A stretch of DNA of 6,088 bases from Clostridiales bacterium UBA4717 (GTDB lineage Bacteria > Bacillota > Clostridia > Oscillospirales > CAG-272). The stretch is from assembly GCA_002404395.1 (NCBI GenBank), contig DHJP01000033.1:3177-9264 (forward strand), given 5' to 3'. This document shows, piece by piece, positions 4,365 to 6,088 of this stretch (position 1 is its first letter; each line of letters starts with the position of its first letter). The notes beneath the pieces are model-generated. The model searched no databases, was not told the DNA's origin, and was given only the letters and a program-made list of their open reading frames with translations. Both the position numbers and the translations under genes were made by a program.

Positions 4365-6088
4365 TCTTGATCTCGAAGTTCTTAAGCCTCACCGTGAGCC
4401 TGCGTCCCTCGTGCGGCAGCTCGCAAAGCGTATTTTCAAGCAGATCGCACTCATACACCCGCTCAAAATCAAAGCCGCAGATAATGTTTGCCGCCGTTTT
4501 CTTATCGTGGGCTTCATACATTCTCACGATGACCGACTCGCCCTCTTCGGCGAGCTTGACGGTCTCGATGACGGCGTTCGCCGCCTCCGAGCTGATAAGC
4601 GAAAAGCTTTCGGGAAGCTCGCCCGACTGCGCGCCGAGCGGCCTTGCGATAAGCGGCATATTCAGCGCGTAAGCTTCCTTTACGGTATCGGTACGGTAGT
4701 CGTCCTTATGAAGCAGGAGCGAATAGGTAAACTCATGCGCGCCGCGGTCGGCTTCCGGATTCGGCCAGCCCGGCGCCTTAAGGAGCGTGAGCGAAAGCAG
4801 CTCTCCCTGTGCGCTGTAGCCGTATTTACAGTCGTTCATAAGGCTTGCGCCCCGTCCGCCCTCTGACATATCGACCCATTTATGCGCCGGCACTTCAAAC
4901 TTTGCCGCGTCCCAACTCGTATTTGCGTGAGTCGGGCGTTTGATATTGCCGAACGCGATCTCGCAGTCAACGAACCCGGCGCGGATATCAAGCGGAAATT
5001 CAGCTTTCAGGAGCACATGATCCTCCTGCCAATCAATGCGGGTCTTAAAGTCGATACGTCTCGAATGAGGAAGCAGCACTATCTCCTGCACTATGGCGGA
5101 ATGACCGTAGCTGCGGCTTACCGAAAAGCCGCCGTCGATCGCGCTCACCGAGTCGTATGTATCGATGCCGAAGCGTTTCTGCGTATAGTAGCTTGTGATC
5201 TCCCATGCGTCGTATGCGCGCGGATAGTCCTCAAAGACCGCGAGGCGGTTCGCACGCGCACGATCGGGTATAAACTCGCCGAGCTCAAGATCGAATATCG
5301 ACTTAAGCTCATAATTTTCATCGAACTCTGCTCTGATAAACTCGTTTTCAATTACGTGATCGCCGACGCGCACGCCGTCCGATCCGTATTTTTCACGCAC
5401 GACGCGCCAGCCGTGAGCCGGTATGTTTTCGGCGTTATACTTCACGCCGAAAACTTCGACCGTTCCGCTTTGTTCAAACGGCGACGGATTATAAACAAAG
5501 ATACCGCCGTCGGTCGCGATACTTCCGACGATATTATCAAGCGCGCGCCCGCGCACGGCGTCAAGCGTTTCAAAAACGCGCGCGTAATCGGCGTCGGTAT
5601 CGTCGTACACTGCCCTGATCGACGAGCCGGGCAGAATATCGTGAAACTGATCAAGCAATATGGTCTGCTCCGCTTCGCGAAGCGCGCCGCGCGGATATTT
5701 GCCGCCGAGCAGCAGTCGGTCGGTAAGCGCCGCCGTTTCGGAGGTCAGCATCGCAAGCTCGCTTTTGCGGTTGTTCTTTTTATTTTTCGCCATGGTCGTA
5801 TAAGTGCCGCGGTGCATTTCAAGATACAGCTCGCCGACCCATCTCGGCGTTTGTTTCAGCTTGGCGGCGCTGTCGCAGAAATCGCGCCTGACATTTTCAA
5901 AATATTCCGAAACGCCCGTCATTTCAAGCCGCGGCATACCCGGCAGACCGCCCTTCAGTCTCGAATATGCTTCAAGCATATCGGCGGTCGTGCCGCCTCC
6001 TCCGTCACCGTAGCCGAGAGTGATGAGCGTGCGCCCGGTGAAGGACTTATCCTTGAAGTCGCGCGCCGAAGCGTAAGCGTCGCTCACG
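4345..6088 (-). CDS. Glycoside hydrolase family 38 alpha-mannosidase, C-terminal part (5' end beyond window)
   Basis: This is a retaining, zinc-dependent enzyme that removes alpha-linked mannose from glycans. The frame is open to the right edge. The GTG codon at 6087-6085 is internal, not a start, since no ribosome site is visible and the N-terminal half of the fold is missing. About 580 residues are seen of an expected ~1000. In visible numbering: GYGDGGGGTTADMLE at 25-39 closes the catalytic barrel; ELYLEMHRGTYTT at 86-98 is a GH38 hallmark, with His92 the likely zinc ligand by analogy to the HYW histidine of Golgi mannosidase II; LLDQFHDILPGSSI at 144-157 is the conserved middle-domain signature. 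From about 215 onward comes the beta-rich GH38 C-terminal region, ending FEIKTLKF. The catalytic nucleophile aspartate and the other zinc ligands lie outside the window, so activity and the presence of a signal peptide cannot be judged. It converges on the UPF0291 gene with 78 nt between stops. Confidence 0.93.
   Translation of the reverse strand, partial: VSDAYASARDFKDKSFTGRTLITLGYGDGGGGTTADMLEAYSRLKGGLPGMPRLEMTGVSEYFENVRRDFCDSAAKLKQTPRWVGELYLEMHRGTYTTMAKNKKNNRKSELAMLTSETAALTDRLLLGGKYPRGALREAEQTILLDQFHDILPGSSIRAVYDDTDADYARVFETLDAVRGRALDNIVGSIATDGGIFVYNPSPFEQSGTVEVFGVKYNAENIPAHGWRVVREKYGSDGVRVGDHVIENEFIRAEFDENYELKSIFDLELGEFIPDRARANRLAVFEDYPRAYDAWEITSYYTQKRFGIDTYDSVSAIDGGFSVSRSYGHSAIVQEIVLLPHSRRIDFKTRIDWQEDHVLLKAEFPLDIRAGFVDCEIAFGNIKRPTHANTSWDAAKFEVPAHKWVDMSEGGRGASLMNDCKYGYSAQGELLSLTLLKAPGWPNPEADRGAHEFTYSLLLHKDDYRTDTVKEAYALNMPLIARPLGAQSGELPESFSLISSEAANAVIETVKLAEEGESVIVRMYEAHDKKTAANIICGFDFERVYECDLLENTLCELPHEGRRLTVRLKNFEIKTLKFVI

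Noticed and set aside
4411..4866. 151-codon plus-strand open frame inside the mannosidase gene
   Set aside because: It is antisense to conserved GH38 sequence, rich in Arg and low in complexity, with no recognisable domain.
6085..6087. GTG as start codon of the mannosidase
   Set aside because: It is at the window edge, no ribosome site can be seen, and the GH38 catalytic half, including the nucleophile, must lie upstream. The gene is cut, not short.

Overview
The window looks like chromosomal DNA from a Gram-positive Clostridia-type Firmicute, probably an uncultured gut or anaerobic lineage. This is an inference. It rests on strong sigma-A-like promoters with 17-nt spacers, purine-rich GGAGG ribosome binding sites, a small UPF0291/DUF896 protein (a Firmicutes family), a lipoprotein-type TAXI binding protein and a GH38 alpha-mannosidase of the bacterial type. 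Coding regions are moderately GC-rich and the intergenic gaps are clearly AT-rich.

Layout, left to right. (1) Positions 1-890, minus strand: a TAXI-family TRAP transporter solute-binding lipoprotein. It has a complete N-terminus and its last few dozen residues are cut off by the left edge. (2) Positions 891-1291: a divergent intergenic region. A near-consensus promoter faces left for the TAXI gene and another faces right for the next gene, and the rightward transcript has a GC-rich leader that can fold in alternative ways. (3) Positions 1292-3697, plus strand: an 801-residue P-type cation ATPase with every catalytic motif intact. It belongs to the CtpE / streptococcal MgtA / lactococcal YoaB-like group and probably exports Ca2+ and/or Mn2+. 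The reading frame is open back to TTG 1208, but that codon lies inside the promoter, so ATG 1292 is the better start. (4) Positions 3698-4023: a 326-nt gap with a strong hairpin terminator and an extended -10 promoter. (5) Positions 4024-4266, plus strand: an 80-residue UPF0291/DUF896 protein with its own terminator. (6) Positions 4345-6088, minus strand: the C-terminal ~580 residues of a GH38 alpha-mannosidase that runs off the right edge.

The four genes appear to be separate transcription units, not one operon: two are divergent, each visible start has its own promoter, and the last two converge. They cover solute uptake, cation homeostasis, a small protein of unknown function and glycan breakdown, and nothing in the sequence ties them to a common pathway. 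I see no CRISPR array, insertion sequence, tRNA, rRNA, phage gene or obvious defence system. I do not think the window holds a new multi-gene system. The least ordinary signals are the ATPase leader, an 11-bp palindrome across the stop codon of the mannosidase gene, and operator-like repeats at the UPF0291 promoter.
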